Assembly: GCA_019359415.1 (NCBI GenBank)
Contig: JAHHHH010000008.1
Coordinates: 1 to 64,000 of the forward strand
Direction of reading: 5' to 3'
DNA: 64,000 nt
DNA from: Iphinoe sp. HA4291-MV1
Lineage (GTDB): Bacteria; Cyanobacteriota; Cyanobacteriia; Cyanobacteriales; Nostocaceae
The notes below the pieces were generated by a model that had not been told where the DNA came from, did no database searches, and saw only the letters and a list, made by a program, of their open reading frames with translations. This document shows, one piece after another, positions 28,355 through 39,597 of the stretch. The position numbers were made by a program, and so were the translations under genes. Numbering within the stretch: position 1 is the stretch's first letter; each line of letters starts with the position of its first letter.

Positions 28355-28428
28355 CGGGACTGGCCAGATTCGAACCGGCGACCTAGCGCTTAGGAGGCGC
28401 TCGCTCTATCCTGCTGAGCTACAGCCCC
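28355..28428 (-). tRNA. tRNA-Arg (CCU)
   Basis: A 74-nt cloverleaf on the minus strand: acceptor GGGGCTG/CAGTCCC (one G-U), D arm GCTC...GAGC, anticodon stem AGCGC/GCGCT with loop CTCCTAA giving anticodon CCU, and T arm GCCGG-TTCGAAT-CTGGC. No CCA is encoded. Confidence 0.97.
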
Positions 28429-28458
28429 AAATAACCACTATTTTTAATAATAGCAGTT

Positions 28459-30193
<1,735 letters not shown>

Positions 30194-30299
30194 TGAAGTT
30201 TCCACCCATCAATACACTTGTCTTTGTCATGTCTTGTTGACATGGTAAATGCTTAGCACAGATTAGAGAAATTTATTAGAAGAAGATGAGGATAGGCTA

Positions 30300-32243
30300 G
30301 TGAAACCGCGTTACGCGCTCAAGTCGTTTTCTGATTTAGGCATCAAGCACAGCAGTCACCTGATTATGACCAAACTCCACTGGTTAGAAGTTGGCGAATA
30401 CGCTTCTCTCTCTCTCTCAGCATTAGGATTAGTTACAGCCGCTATCACACAACAGATGATTTATGCAGCTGCTCCCTTGACTGTAACAGTTTGCTTGAAC
30501 GTCGCTAATCGGGAAAGGTTAAAGTATTTGACTCAGCAGCATCAACAAGCAACAATTGCCAAATTAGATTTACTTATGGATCCACTTCGACAGCGGTTGA
30601 CAAACTTCGATACTTTCACTCAAAAACTGAGTGCTACAACCGAACAGCAGTTTGAGGACCTACGAAATAGCCAGCAACAAGATGTCAGTATTTTGACACA
30701 GCGTCTTGAAGAATTTGATGCCTCTTTCCAAGAGATCAGTACAAAAATTCAACAGCAGATACAGGTATTACAGCAAAATCAGCAAGAACAGAATACCGAT
30801 GACCTTAGAATGCACCTCACTCAACTCGACACCCTTATGCAACAGTTGAGTACAACAACACAACAGCAGATTGACCCAATTTCTCAGCGCCTTTCTCAAC
30901 TGGACTCCTTTGCACAGCAATTGAATCAATATACTCAGTACCAGATACAAGCATTACAGCAAACCCAGCAGGAACAAAATGTTGATGCGATGAGTCAACA
31001 CCTGACTCAGCTTGATGACTTCACACAACAGTTAAATACAAATACTCAAAAACAGTTCCAAGAATTCCAGTACGCGATCGCCCTACTTCAGACAGAACTA
31101 CAAGAGTTGTCCCAGCTAAAGCAGCAATACCAAAATTCGTCAGAAAAAAAGTCTCCACAATCTCCAGAAGCAACGACTAAACCACCAATCCAAATCCCGC
31201 AAAAGAAGCAAAACACAAATTCTGCTCCCAACCTATCTCCAGTCACAGCAATACAAACCCCAAACTTTCAGGTAAATAACACAACAAAAGAAGTCTCCGC
31301 ACCCATTCTGACTGCATCTCCATCACCGCCAATAGCAGAGGATCTCACGACTCAAAGTACTGTTGCACATAGAGTGACATCCGTCGCCTTTAGTCCTAAT
31401 GGGCAAACATTAGCCAGTGGTTGTGATAACAAAACTATTAAAATTTGGCGTTTAGCTGACAAGGAACCTCGCATTCTTAGGGAAACTGGAGGATTTTCTT
31501 GTTCTAGTGGAGTGAATTCCGTAGCATTTAGCCCTGATGGTAAGATTTTGGCAAGTGGAAGTGATAACAAAACGATTCAGTTGTGGGATATTTCCACAGG
31601 AAAAGAAATCTGCACCTTCACAGGGCATAAAGAAAAAGTTGATGCTGTTGCGTTTAGCCCAGATGGAAAAACTTTAGCCAGCGGTAGTAGAGATAAAACT
31701 ATAAAGCTTTGGTCTATAGATACAAATAAAGAAACATCTACACTCTATGGGCATTGTGACGAGGTTTTATGCATTGCTTTCAGTCCAGATAGCAAGATTT
31801 TAGCCAGTGGTGGTGCAAGGAAGGATAAAACTATCAAAGTTTGGTATCTGGCTGAAAATAAATTTTTGACTCTTAAGGGTCATTCTGAAGAATTGGGAGG
31901 AATTCATTCTATTGCTTTTAGTCCAGATGGTCAACAGATTGCAAGTGGCGGTACAGACAAGACTATCAAGATTTGGCAACTCTCAAGCGGTCAAGAACTC
32001 AAAACTCTTGCAGGACACTCTGATGATGTTTATTCGGTGACCTTCACTCCAGATGGTAAGCAGATCGCAAGTGGTAGTAAAGACAAAACAGTAAGACTTT
32101 GGCAAATGGAGACAGGAAAGGAAAACCGTACTTTCACAGAGAGTGAAGAGCCGATTTATTGCATTGCCTGTAGCCCAGATGGTAGGACATTAGCAGCTGG
32201 TAGCAATGGTGATAATACTGTCATGCTATTGCCTTGTGATTAG
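30300..32243 (+). CDS. Membrane-anchored coiled-coil WD40 protein
   Basis: 647 residues from a GTG; ATG at 30369 (MTKLHWLEVGEYAS) is an alternative. Layout: two hydrophobic stretches (~residues 36-65); a long Gln-rich coiled coil (~75-285) built of recurring LTQLDxxxQQLxxxTQxQ units; a Ser/Pro linker; then seven WD40 repeats (~350-647; for example VAFSPDGKTLASGSRDKTIKLW), enough for one beta-propeller. A membrane-tethered scaffold is likely. Partners unknown. Confidence 0.85.
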   Translation: MKPRYALKSFSDLGIKHSSHLIMTKLHWLEVGEYASLSLSALGLVTAAITQQMIYAAAPLTVTVCLNVANRERLKYLTQQHQQATIAKLDLLMDPLRQRLTNFDTFTQKLSATTEQQFEDLRNSQQQDVSILTQRLEEFDASFQEISTKIQQQIQVLQQNQQEQNTDDLRMHLTQLDTLMQQLSTTTQQQIDPISQRLSQLDSFAQQLNQYTQYQIQALQQTQQEQNVDAMSQHLTQLDDFTQQLNTNTQKQFQEFQYAIALLQTELQELSQLKQQYQNSSEKKSPQSPEATTKPPIQIPQKKQNTNSAPNLSPVTAIQTPNFQVNNTTKEVSAPILTASPSPPIAEDLTTQSTVAHRVTSVAFSPNGQTLASGCDNKTIKIWRLADKEPRILRETGGFSCSSGVNSVAFSPDGKILASGSDNKTIQLWDISTGKEICTFTGHKEKVDAVAFSPDGKTLASGSRDKTIKLWSIDTNKETSTLYGHCDEVLCIAFSPDSKILASGGARKDKTIKVWYLAENKFLTLKGHSEELGGIHSIAFSPDGQQIASGGTDKTIKIWQLSSGQELKTLAGHSDDVYSVTFTPDGKQIASGSKDKTVRLWQMETGKENRTFTESEEPIYCIACSPDGRTLAAGSNGDNTVMLLPCD

Positions 32244-33161
32244 ACTTGTTGCACTCATTCTTTCTTTTTGCGCTCTTCTTTGCGACGCCAGTCCCCTCTG
32301 TCGGGAAACCCTCCTGTAGTGCTGTCTCGCCTTTGCGCCTCTGTGCGGGTCTAATCAACGCAAATTAACTTCTCCAGTAACACTGTCAAAAGACTATATT
32401 TATAACAAATTTAAGGAAATGTTAAGACGGATGAATCGTCATAAAATTTGGTAAATATATAAACCTTTATCAATGGGACGATGCTACCTTGAGAATAGGC
32501 ACATGGAAGAAATGAAATTAACCTAAGTCTTCTATATTAGAGCCTGTGCCTCCTGCTCTAATGTACTCGCACTTCCCTTCTATTGTTGTTGTGTTCTATG
32601 TAATGTGTTTTCGCCTAAAGTTTAGTAAGTTGTTTTGGAGGTTTTTGAACTGACAGCAAAAATGCCTGCCTAGCTGAAAAAAAGAACACACAATTGTGAA
32701 TAGATTGGTTGTGAAGCATGTCCACGTTAGTTGAGTGACTTTCCTTTAACTTTTTACTCTTCTCATTTTTACTCTTCTCAATTGTCTACACCTAATAAAC
32801 CACTGAAAGCTGTTGATACGCATCCTTCATAGCTTTCGGTGGTTTAATCGTTAATGGCTCATTAAAACCTGAGTTCGACATAATTACCGAAGAAGAACGA
32901 AGGTGTCAGTCGTCAGGAGTCAGAATGACTCCTGTACAACGCTCGGTTGAGTCGAGGTTTAAAGCCCCTACTTTCAAGTATGGAGGAATAAAAATGCGTA
33001 AGTCCTGCGGACAGGCTTGCGCCAACGCGCAGCGTCCCGCTCTTAAGCACCTTACTTGAAACCCCTGACTTCAGGCATGGGGTATTCTGACTCCAGCAAT
33101 TCTGTATTCTGACTCCTTCTCATCAAAACCCAATATCACGGCGCTTGGTTAACCCTGCGTC
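32244..33161. other. Intergenic region with repeats and IS-end-like hairpins
   Basis: About 900 bases without a credible gene. It contains a GC-rich dispersed repeat (~32285-32345) and, at ~32905-33110, two hairpin-forming segments (AGCCCCTACTTTCAAG and ACCCCTGACTTCAGG...GGGGT) resembling IS200/IS605 ends, suggesting debris of an insertion just upstream of the truncated decarboxylase. Confidence 0.55.
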
Positions 33162-34364
33162 GTGGCTTTCATCCCCGTGCTTTTAAACTTCTTTGCCTTC
33201 TTTCCCACCGGGATTTCTGCACCATCGATTTTAGGAGAGTTAATCAGTGCAGGGTTGGGGATACAGGGAATGTTGTGGGCAACTTCTCCTGCTTGTACTG
33301 AGTTGGAAAGCCATGTTTTAGACTGGCTGGTAGATATGCTAGGGCTACCAGAACAGTTCAAATCTTCCCAAGCAGGGGGAGGAGTTATTCAAGACTCGGC
33401 TAGTAGTGCAACTCTTGTAGCTCTGCTTGCAGCTAGAGAACAGAAGACAGCAGATATTAACAAGCTGGTTGCTTATACTTCCACTCAGGCGCACTCGTCG
33501 ATGGAAAAAGCCGTTAAAATTGCGGGGCTGCGTCGGGAAAACTTGCGATCCCTTGAGGTGGATGCTAACTATGCAATGCGTGCTTCGGCGCTACAGCAGT
33601 GCATCGAAGCGGATATTAAGGCAGAGTTGACTCCATGTTTTTTGGCTGCGACTGTAGGAACAACCTCATCCAATGCGATCGATCCCATTCCGCAATTGGG
33701 AGAAATTGCACAAAAATACAATATTTGGCTCCATGTTGATGCGGCGATGAGCGGTACAGCCGCCTTATGTCCAGAATTCCGGTGGATTCATCAAGGGCTA
33801 GAGCAAGCTGACAGCTATTGCTTTAACCCTCATAAATGGATGATGACTAACTTTGACTGTACGTGCTTCTACGTGCGCGATCGCGCCTCGCTGATTCAGG
33901 CACTCTCAATTATGCCAGAGTACCTGAAAAATCAGGCAAGTGATTCGGGTAAGGTAATTGACTATCGCGACTGGCAGATTCCTCTAGGACGCAGATTCAG
34001 AAGTCTCAAACTTTGGTTTGTGATTCGCCATTACGGTATCGAAGGCTTACAACATTATGTCCGCAAGCATGTCGCTTTAGCACAAGAATTTGCTGAATGG
34101 ATAAAATCTCACCCAAATTTTGAGCTAGTTGTAAATCCTCCCTTGAATTTAGTCTGCTTTCGACACAAAGGTGGCGATAGCATTAACCAGGAAATCCTCA
34201 ACAGTCTCAATTCCTCAGGCAAACTCTACCTAACTCCGACTAAGCTTGACCAAAAACTAACTTTAAGAATGTCGATTGGACAAGCAACAACCCAAAGAAT
34301 AAATGTGGAGCAAGCGTGGAAATTAATTTGTCAAGAAGCTGATTCGCTCTCCAACGCCGTTTAA
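33162..34364 (+). pseudogene. PLP-dependent (aromatic amino acid) decarboxylase lacking its N-terminus
   Basis: A 400-codon frame matching group II decarboxylases: FFAFFPTGISAPSILGELIS, CTELESHVLDWLVDMLGLP, VHVDAAMSGTA, and the PLP lysine in NPHKWMM. The C-terminus is intact. About 75-90 N-terminal residues expected for the family are missing; the first codons (MAFIPVLLN) do not match, while another frame just upstream reads HPRAF, as expected ahead of FFAFF. This points to a frameshift plus loss of the 5' end. The missing part helps form the dimer interface, so activity is doubtful. Confidence 0.7.
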
Positions 34365-34564
34365 TATGAAGTCCGGTTGAATAGTGTTTAATCATTGAGG
34401 AGTGCTTATAGTAGTTGCGATATCAAACTCCCAGATTAAACAGGCTACTGACTTTTTCTGGGCAAGTCTGGGAACAGACTTTTTCTTATCTCTCAAGAAA
34501 CACATTCTGTAAGGCTTATGTAGCAAGGATTTGAGCAGATGGAGCATTTTGTGTATCTTGAGAG

Positions 34565-35404
34565 TTATGTGGAACTCACTAAAGTAATCACAGTAACTTC
34601 TGGTGGGCAAAATAAACGCCCTGGTGGATAAGTCCCTAACCCACGATTAATGTAGAGCTGATTTGTTCCTACCTTGTGAAAACCCTGTGCCCATTCCCAG
34701 TGTTTCACGACTTTAGAACAATCTCCTCGCAAAAATGGCACCCATCGCCGCAGTTTTTTAGGAAGTTTACGAATAAACCGCTTATAGTAAACTACCAAAG
34801 GACCAATTCCTGGGAGTACAATTTGACCACCGTGGGTATGACCAGATAGTTGTAAATCCACTCGCCATTTTTGTAATATTTCAGCAGTATCTGGGTTGTG
34901 GGATAGGACAATGCAAGGTGTAGTACCATCTAGCTGGTTCATCACAACTTTAGGATTAAATTCTCGTGACCAGTAATCAGCTAACCCAACCAGAGGTAAT
35001 TCTTTGCCTAAAGGATATGCAATTTCATTCCAAAGAACTTTGACACCTATACTATCAAATGCAGCTGTCACTTCTGCTTGTGAACGACTGTTGTAATATA
35101 TATCATGATTACCAAGCACGGCATAGATTCCAGCGCGGCTTTGCAAATGTTTGAGTCGTAGCACCAGCTGATGAATTGGTGATGGATCGTCAGTTACATA
35201 ATCGCCTGTCAATACAACTAAATCTGGTTCAGCTTCGTTACTGAGAGCGATCGCTTCTTCCAACATTTCTTCCGACAGCCGCTTACCGTCATAATGTAGG
35301 TCTGACATGTGTACCAGCTTCGTACCTTGTAACGATTCTGGCAATCCTACAATATTAACCGTCAACTTTTCGATGCTTAGAGGTCCAGATAACAACCAGT
35401 GCAT
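34565..35404 (-). CDS. YkuE-like metallophosphoesterase
   Basis: A 279-residue calcineurin-like phosphoesterase with all metal motifs: SDLHYDG (DxH), TGDYV, GNHD, SHNPD, and GHTHGGQ. This pattern with LGNHD and RGLGTYPPGRLFCPPE fits YkuE/LpxH-related enzymes acting on phospho-lipids or other phosphoesters. The N-terminus lacks the transmembrane or Tat segment of some relatives. Standalone and divergent from the Mrr-ParA gene. Confidence 0.9.
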   Translation of the reverse strand: MHWLLSGPLSIEKLTVNIVGLPESLQGTKLVHMSDLHYDGKRLSEEMLEEAIALSNEAEPDLVVLTGDYVTDDPSPIHQLVLRLKHLQSRAGIYAVLGNHDIYYNSRSQAEVTAAFDSIGVKVLWNEIAYPLGKELPLVGLADYWSREFNPKVVMNQLDGTTPCIVLSHNPDTAEILQKWRVDLQLSGHTHGGQIVLPGIGPLVVYYKRFIRKLPKKLRRWVPFLRGDCSKVVKHWEWAQGFHKVGTNQLYINRGLGTYPPGRLFCPPEVTVITLVSST

Positions 35405-35696
35405 TGCGCTGACATGACTCCTCCTATTAGCGCTTACAGCTTAACAAATCATCTCTACGTAAGTATAGGATTTTGGACGACTTTTTGAAAAATTTATGAA
35501 AGTTCTTATGAGGCAACAGATGGCTAACAGATGTAACGGATGAATTATTTGTAGGATAACAAGATGAACTATCCGCTACATAATCTGCTGCAATGAAAGT
35601 TCTTGTGGATGTTAAACTAGAATCCGTCTTAATAATAATCTTAACAACAGGGTGATTTAAGCTACCTGTAGCTATACTTATCCCCAAATCAAATCT

Positions 35697-36839
35697 ATGG
35701 AGCCTGTTTACATAAAAGACTACAGCCACTTTGAACAGCACGTAGCAACACTTCTCCATAGGGCGGGGTGGACAGTTATAACTGCCAAATCAAACCAGCC
35801 TGGTTATGATTTAATTGTTAAAAAAGGAAATTTAGTTGGCGCTGTTTCCATCAAGTGGCTAAGAAACAATGTCGCCGCACCGCAGCTTTTAAAATTTGCC
35901 AATTTTTTAGATTCTGATGAAGGCAAAAAGTTTAATTTTGGCTTATTTATAACAACAAGAGGTTTCAGCGGACCTGCGCTGGCTTTAATCAGATCCTGGG
36001 GTAAAGATGCTAAAATCCGCTGTGGAATTGCGAAGGAAAATAAGCTTGCTGGGATAGATAGTGCTGACTACGAAGATAGAGTTAATGATGACTCAATTAG
36101 ACCAGAAAAAGTTTATTTTGGCATTTTTACCTGTAAAGGTGGAGTTGGTAAAACGACTATAGCAGGACATTTAGCAGGAGCATTTGCACTACAAGGATTC
36201 AATGTGGCGCTTGTAGACTTAGATCCAGAACAAAATTTGCAAAAGCTAGTGGGTGATGGGGTTTTTGTTCCTAATCATAGAGGTATGGGAACGACAATTG
36301 AAGTGTTTGATGGCAGAGATTGGCATGAAGATTCCGCCCGTGATTGTAAGATAGTCATTTGCGATTGCTCGCCTGCACTTGAGCGTAACCCTACAAACTT
36401 AGTCGAGAAATTTCACTATTGTCTTATACCAACAACTTTAAATCCGCTAGGTTTAAACAAGCATGGTAAAGTTATTCGAGATACTGTGATAGAAGTACGT
36501 CAAATTAATAAAAATGCTCACTTGTTTGTTCTAGTTAATAACTTTAAAAATCCTGGTTCTCAGAAATTACGTCTTCTCAGAAAAGTTTATTTCGAGACGT
36601 ATAAAGATATTATCAAAACAGATGAGAAATTTCATTGTATAGACCCAAAAGAAGTTTGTATTCGTGCTAGTGAACAACTTTATTATTGGGGGATACATAT
36701 TCTAGAAAATCCAGAAAATCCATCTAGCAAATTAGCATTTGACCTGGTTGGAGGAACTTGCTATCCGCGTGATGATTTTATCCGCTTGGCAGATTACATA
36801 GAGAGAAAAGCTGGTATCGGAATCCTGCGAGATCGGTAG
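35697..36839 (+). CDS. Mrr-like PD-(D/E)XK domain fused to a ParA/MinD ATPase
   Basis: A 380-residue two-domain protein. Residues ~8-120 resemble the Mrr_cat restriction endonuclease fold: FEQHVATLLHRAGWTVI, then PGYDLIVKK with Asp38, and AVSIKW with Lys53; the usual E/Q before xK is Ser51, so catalysis is uncertain. Residues ~138-380 are a ParA-type deviant Walker ATPase: CKGGVGKTT (147-154), VALVDLDPEQN (~170-180), and KIVICDCSPAL (Walker B). There is no ParB, no methyltransferase and no plasmid gene nearby; neighbours are a phosphoesterase and menB. Plausible role: ATP-controlled, oligomerising DNA-binding or DNA-cutting protein, possibly defence. Function not known to me. Confidence 0.85.
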   Translation: MEPVYIKDYSHFEQHVATLLHRAGWTVITAKSNQPGYDLIVKKGNLVGAVSIKWLRNNVAAPQLLKFANFLDSDEGKKFNFGLFITTRGFSGPALALIRSWGKDAKIRCGIAKENKLAGIDSADYEDRVNDDSIRPEKVYFGIFTCKGGVGKTTIAGHLAGAFALQGFNVALVDLDPEQNLQKLVGDGVFVPNHRGMGTTIEVFDGRDWHEDSARDCKIVICDCSPALERNPTNLVEKFHYCLIPTTLNPLGLNKHGKVIRDTVIEVRQINKNAHLFVLVNNFKNPGSQKLRLLRKVYFETYKDIIKTDEKFHCIDPKEVCIRASEQLYYWGIHILENPENPSSKLAFDLVGGTCYPRDDFIRLADYIERKAGIGILRDR

Positions 36840-36943
36840 GCAGAAACGTTGTGATATGAAATTCAGATGAAGTGTTATCCATTGAATTACTATGCCCAAC
36901 AAAGGATAAAATTTTTAAGCTGAAGTAGTCATTCTTTGTCACT

Positions 36944-37777
36944 ATGCAAATTAACTGGCAAACAGCTAAAACCTACCAAGACATTTTTTATCACAAAGCT
37001 GATGGCATTGCCAAAATTACCATCAACCGTCCTCACAAACGAAATGCCTTTCGTCCCAAAACCGTTTTTGAACTGTACGACGCCTTTTGCGATGCCCGCG
37101 AAGATACTAGTATCGGTGTTATCCTATTTACTGGTACTGGTCCACACACTGACGGTAAGTACGCTTTCTGTTCAGGAGGCGATCAAAGTGTACGAGGACA
37201 CGCCGGCTATGTTGACGATGATGGCATACCACGTTTGAACGTACTAGACTTACAACGCCTGATTCGTTCTATGCCAAAAGTCGTCATTGCCCTTGTTGCT
37301 GGGTATGCGATCGGCGGAGGACACGTCCTTCACTTAATTTGTGACCTAACCATTGCTGCTGATAACGCCATTTTCGGGCAATCTGGTCCTAAAGTAGGTA
37401 GTTTTGATGGAGGTTTTGGTGCTAGCTATCTTGCTCGCGTTGTTGGACAAAAAAAGGCGCGAGAAATCTGGTTTCTCTGCCGACAGTACAATGCACAGCA
37501 AGCACTAGAAATGGGCTTAGTTAATTGCGTTGTTCCAGTAGAACAAATTGAAGCTGAAGGTATTCAGTGGGCGCGAGAGATTTTAGAAAAAAGCCCGATC
37601 GCCATTCGCTGTTTAAAAGCAGCATTTAACGCTGACTGTGATGGACAAGCTGGTTTGCAAGAATTAGCTGGCAATGCCACCTTACTTTATTACATGACAG
37701 AAGAAGGAAGAGAGGGAAAACAAGCATTTCTAGAAAAGCGTCCACCTAACTTTCATCAATATCCCTGGCTACCTTAA
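36944..37777 (+). CDS. menB: 1,4-dihydroxy-2-naphthoyl-CoA synthase
   Basis: A 277-residue crotonase-fold enzyme forming the naphthoate ring in phylloquinone/menaquinone synthesis. [42 protein letters not shown] and [18 protein letters not shown] are MenB hallmarks. Full length, ending HQYPWLP. A strong hairpin terminator follows after six bases, so the transcript ends here. Confidence 0.96.
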   Translation: MQINWQTAKTYQDIFYHKADGIAKITINRPHKRNAFRPKTVFELYDAFCDAREDTSIGVILFTGTGPHTDGKYAFCSGGDQSVRGHAGYVDDDGIPRLNVLDLQRLIRSMPKVVIALVAGYAIGGGHVLHLICDLTIAADNAIFGQSGPKVGSFDGGFGASYLARVVGQKKAREIWFLCRQYNAQQALEMGLVNCVVPVEQIEAEGIQWAREILEKSPIAIRCLKAAFNADCDGQAGLQELAGNATLLYYMTEEGREGKQAFLEKRPPNFHQYPWLP

Positions 37778-37783
37778 AAACAC

Positions 37784-37817
37784 AAAAATCGCGCCTTTTA
37801 TCAAAGGTGCGATTTTT
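37784..37817 (+). terminator. Rho-independent terminator after menB
   Basis: The arms AAAAATCGCGCCTTT and AAAGGTGCGATTTTT pair almost perfectly around ATC and end in a T run. The A-rich left side means it could work in both directions. Confidence 0.85.
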
Positions 37818-38052
37818 GAAGTATTAATATTAAAAGCGAATTTTATTTTTGATAAACCACTTTTTTGACACTGTTTTTAACCCTATTTGTGTCACTTTCA
37901 CAAAGTAAAGTGTGAAATATTCGCGCTTTAGAAGGTTTAAGTCTAATTTCTCTTCCATGACAACAGGTGTGAATCAATCCGCTCAAAACAGCACTAAAAT
38001 TGTGCTTCAGCGATTTGATTTTTCCTGTTTTGGCAAAAGTGGGCAAAAAAAG

Positions 38053-38352
38053 CTACATTAATATAGCCTTAGCTTTCGTCTTTTCACAAGAGCAGGTAGT
38101 AGCTGTTTCTTCAACAGGAGCATGCGCAGGTTCGTTTAAACCTGAAGCTAAGACTGATGTTGCATTTGGCAAACTCCAAGCATCTTCTAAATTTTCCCAA
38201 GAGGGGGCAAACGGTGGGATCGCCAAAGAACAAGCCTTCCAATTCCCTTGAACTGGTGCCCCTAGCTGTTGGCAGATTCCTCCACGACGCCCTTCTGGCT
38301 TGTAATAACGACAATATCTACAGGCAGAAGTCAATGATTTTATCTGTTTCAT
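38053..38352 (-). CDS. Cysteine-rich cyanobacterial protein, unknown function
   Basis: A 99-residue protein from ATG 38352 (MKQIKSLTSACRYCRYY); the frame extends 13 codons further but the conserved part starts here. The N-terminal half has CRYCRYY, GGICQQLG and WKACSLA: four cysteines (C11, C14, C27, C42) spaced like a small metal site. It then becomes Pro/Ala-rich with a further CSC near the C-terminus. I recall similar short proteins throughout filamentous cyanobacteria, but no function. Preceded and followed by long non-coding stretches. Confidence 0.7.
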   Translation of the reverse strand: MKQIKSLTSACRYCRYYKPEGRRGGICQQLGAPVQGNWKACSLAIPPFAPSWENLEDAWSLPNATSVLASGLNEPAHAPVEETATTCSCEKTKAKAILM

Positions 38353-38904
38353 ATTTAGTGCCTTTAGCGCCGTTTTAGGGCTTATTTTCATCTTTTATTT
38401 TGCGTCTCTACATAAATGTGGGTTTGAGCCAAAACCTTTGAATTGACGTGATTCTAGCGATCCCAACAAAAAAATTAACTTTAGAATCTTTTTAGCTTTG
38501 TGTTATATTTTTCAATTTTTTTGTTAACAAAGCGATACATTAATTGCAATGGATTATGCATACTCAATTTTAGCTGAAAATGGATGGGGATCAAAGGTAA
38601 TTACAAATTTAACGATTTAATCAGCCTTTGAACTTCAGCCTCAAGAGACACTTTTTAGAGAAAACAAACTGTATCTTTTGAATGAATTGACATTATTAAA
38701 CTTTAACTGAAATAACATCTCAAGAAATATAGTTTTTCTATCTTTAGGAAGAGGAAAGAACTTGCAAAAGAATTAATATATTATCCATCGCAAAACTGTT
38801 TTGATAAAATCTAAGTCGAAGATTGCTTAGCAGCAGCCCCACGGGCGGCGCACCGCCCGCTACGAATGAAAGAAACACCTCCTTCTGTTCTACTGTGTTC
38901 CCTG
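38353..38904. other. Intergenic region with a hairpin and short repeats
   Basis: About 550 AT-rich bases. A GC hairpin CCCACGGGCGGCG...CCGCCCGC lies at ~38837-38862, followed by AAGAGTTCCC repeats that run into the 3' end of the DUF721 gene. The promoter of the cysteine-rich gene should be near 38360-38450. Confidence 0.6.
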
Positions 38905-39474
38905 TTAAGAGTTCCCGGTTAAGAGTTCCCTGTGTTTCTTCAAAGCACACAGAGAACAGACACCCCAGCGCTGAAGTTCACCCAATGGGGTGGGACAGTC
39001 GCACAGAGGACAAAGAGGCAAATCGCGCGATCGCGCTTGCACTGTCTTAGCCCAATTTTGAAAAGCTGCATTGGCATCTTCGGCTGTGGGCGTCACATCA
39101 GAGCGTACATTCATCCCATCACCCACGTAACTGGGATGTTCGTGTATCGAGATTGTTTGTTGTTCTGTGGGAGTGTTTTGAGGACGCTGCCATCCAGCTG
39201 TAGAAAAATGAATATCTTTTAAACCAATTGACAATTTTTCATTCAACTTTAAAGCTAGGCGCTGGCGCTCAAAAGTTAGGTTCTGTGCCCAAACCGCGCT
39301 AGAAGTTGCCACCCGCAATACATCGCGCTGGAGCGACAACGGTTGAGTATGAGCAGCGACTACTGCTCCTACGACTTCTGCCCAACACGTGAGCAAAAGT
39401 TGAAATGGCTGCTCTTGCCATTTAGACTGAGCTGCCAAAACACTTAAAATATCATTAACTGATTTCAGCGACAT
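38905..39474 (-). CDS. DUF721 / DciA-like protein
   Basis: A 189-residue protein. Residues ~1-80 (WQEQPFQLLLTCWAEVVG, LRVATSSAVWAQNLTFERQRL) are the DUF721 domain shared with DciA, the ancestral loader of the replicative helicase. The C-terminal part has CPLCDCPTPLGELQRW and CSLC, a possible zinc ribbon that E. coli-type DciA lacks. The last ~8 residues (RELLTGNS) come from an AAGAGTTCCC repeat. It probably acts in replication initiation, but only the family match supports this. Confidence 0.83.
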   Translation of the reverse strand: MSLKSVNDILSVLAAQSKWQEQPFQLLLTCWAEVVGAVVAAHTQPLSLQRDVLRVATSSAVWAQNLTFERQRLALKLNEKLSIGLKDIHFSTAGWQRPQNTPTEQQTISIHEHPSYVGDGMNVRSDVTPTAEDANAAFQNWAKTVQARSRDLPLCPLCDCPTPLGELQRWGVCSLCALKKHRELLTGNS

Positions 39475-39597
39475 TTAGCCAACCTTGGCAAAAATTACAG
39501 TATAGGTGTGCAATATATTTATGATAATTTTCGCGCTTGATTGGCAAAAATATATTTTTAGATTAATCCGGCAGTCTAGGTTTGAGGCAGACAGGCA

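Noticed and set aside
35697-36839. Plasmid partition locus
   Set aside because: ParA-like domain present, but no ParB, no centromere-like repeats and housekeeping neighbours.
37843-38046. 67-codon minus-strand frame after menB
   Set aside because: No ribosome binding site, no conserved pattern; likely chance.
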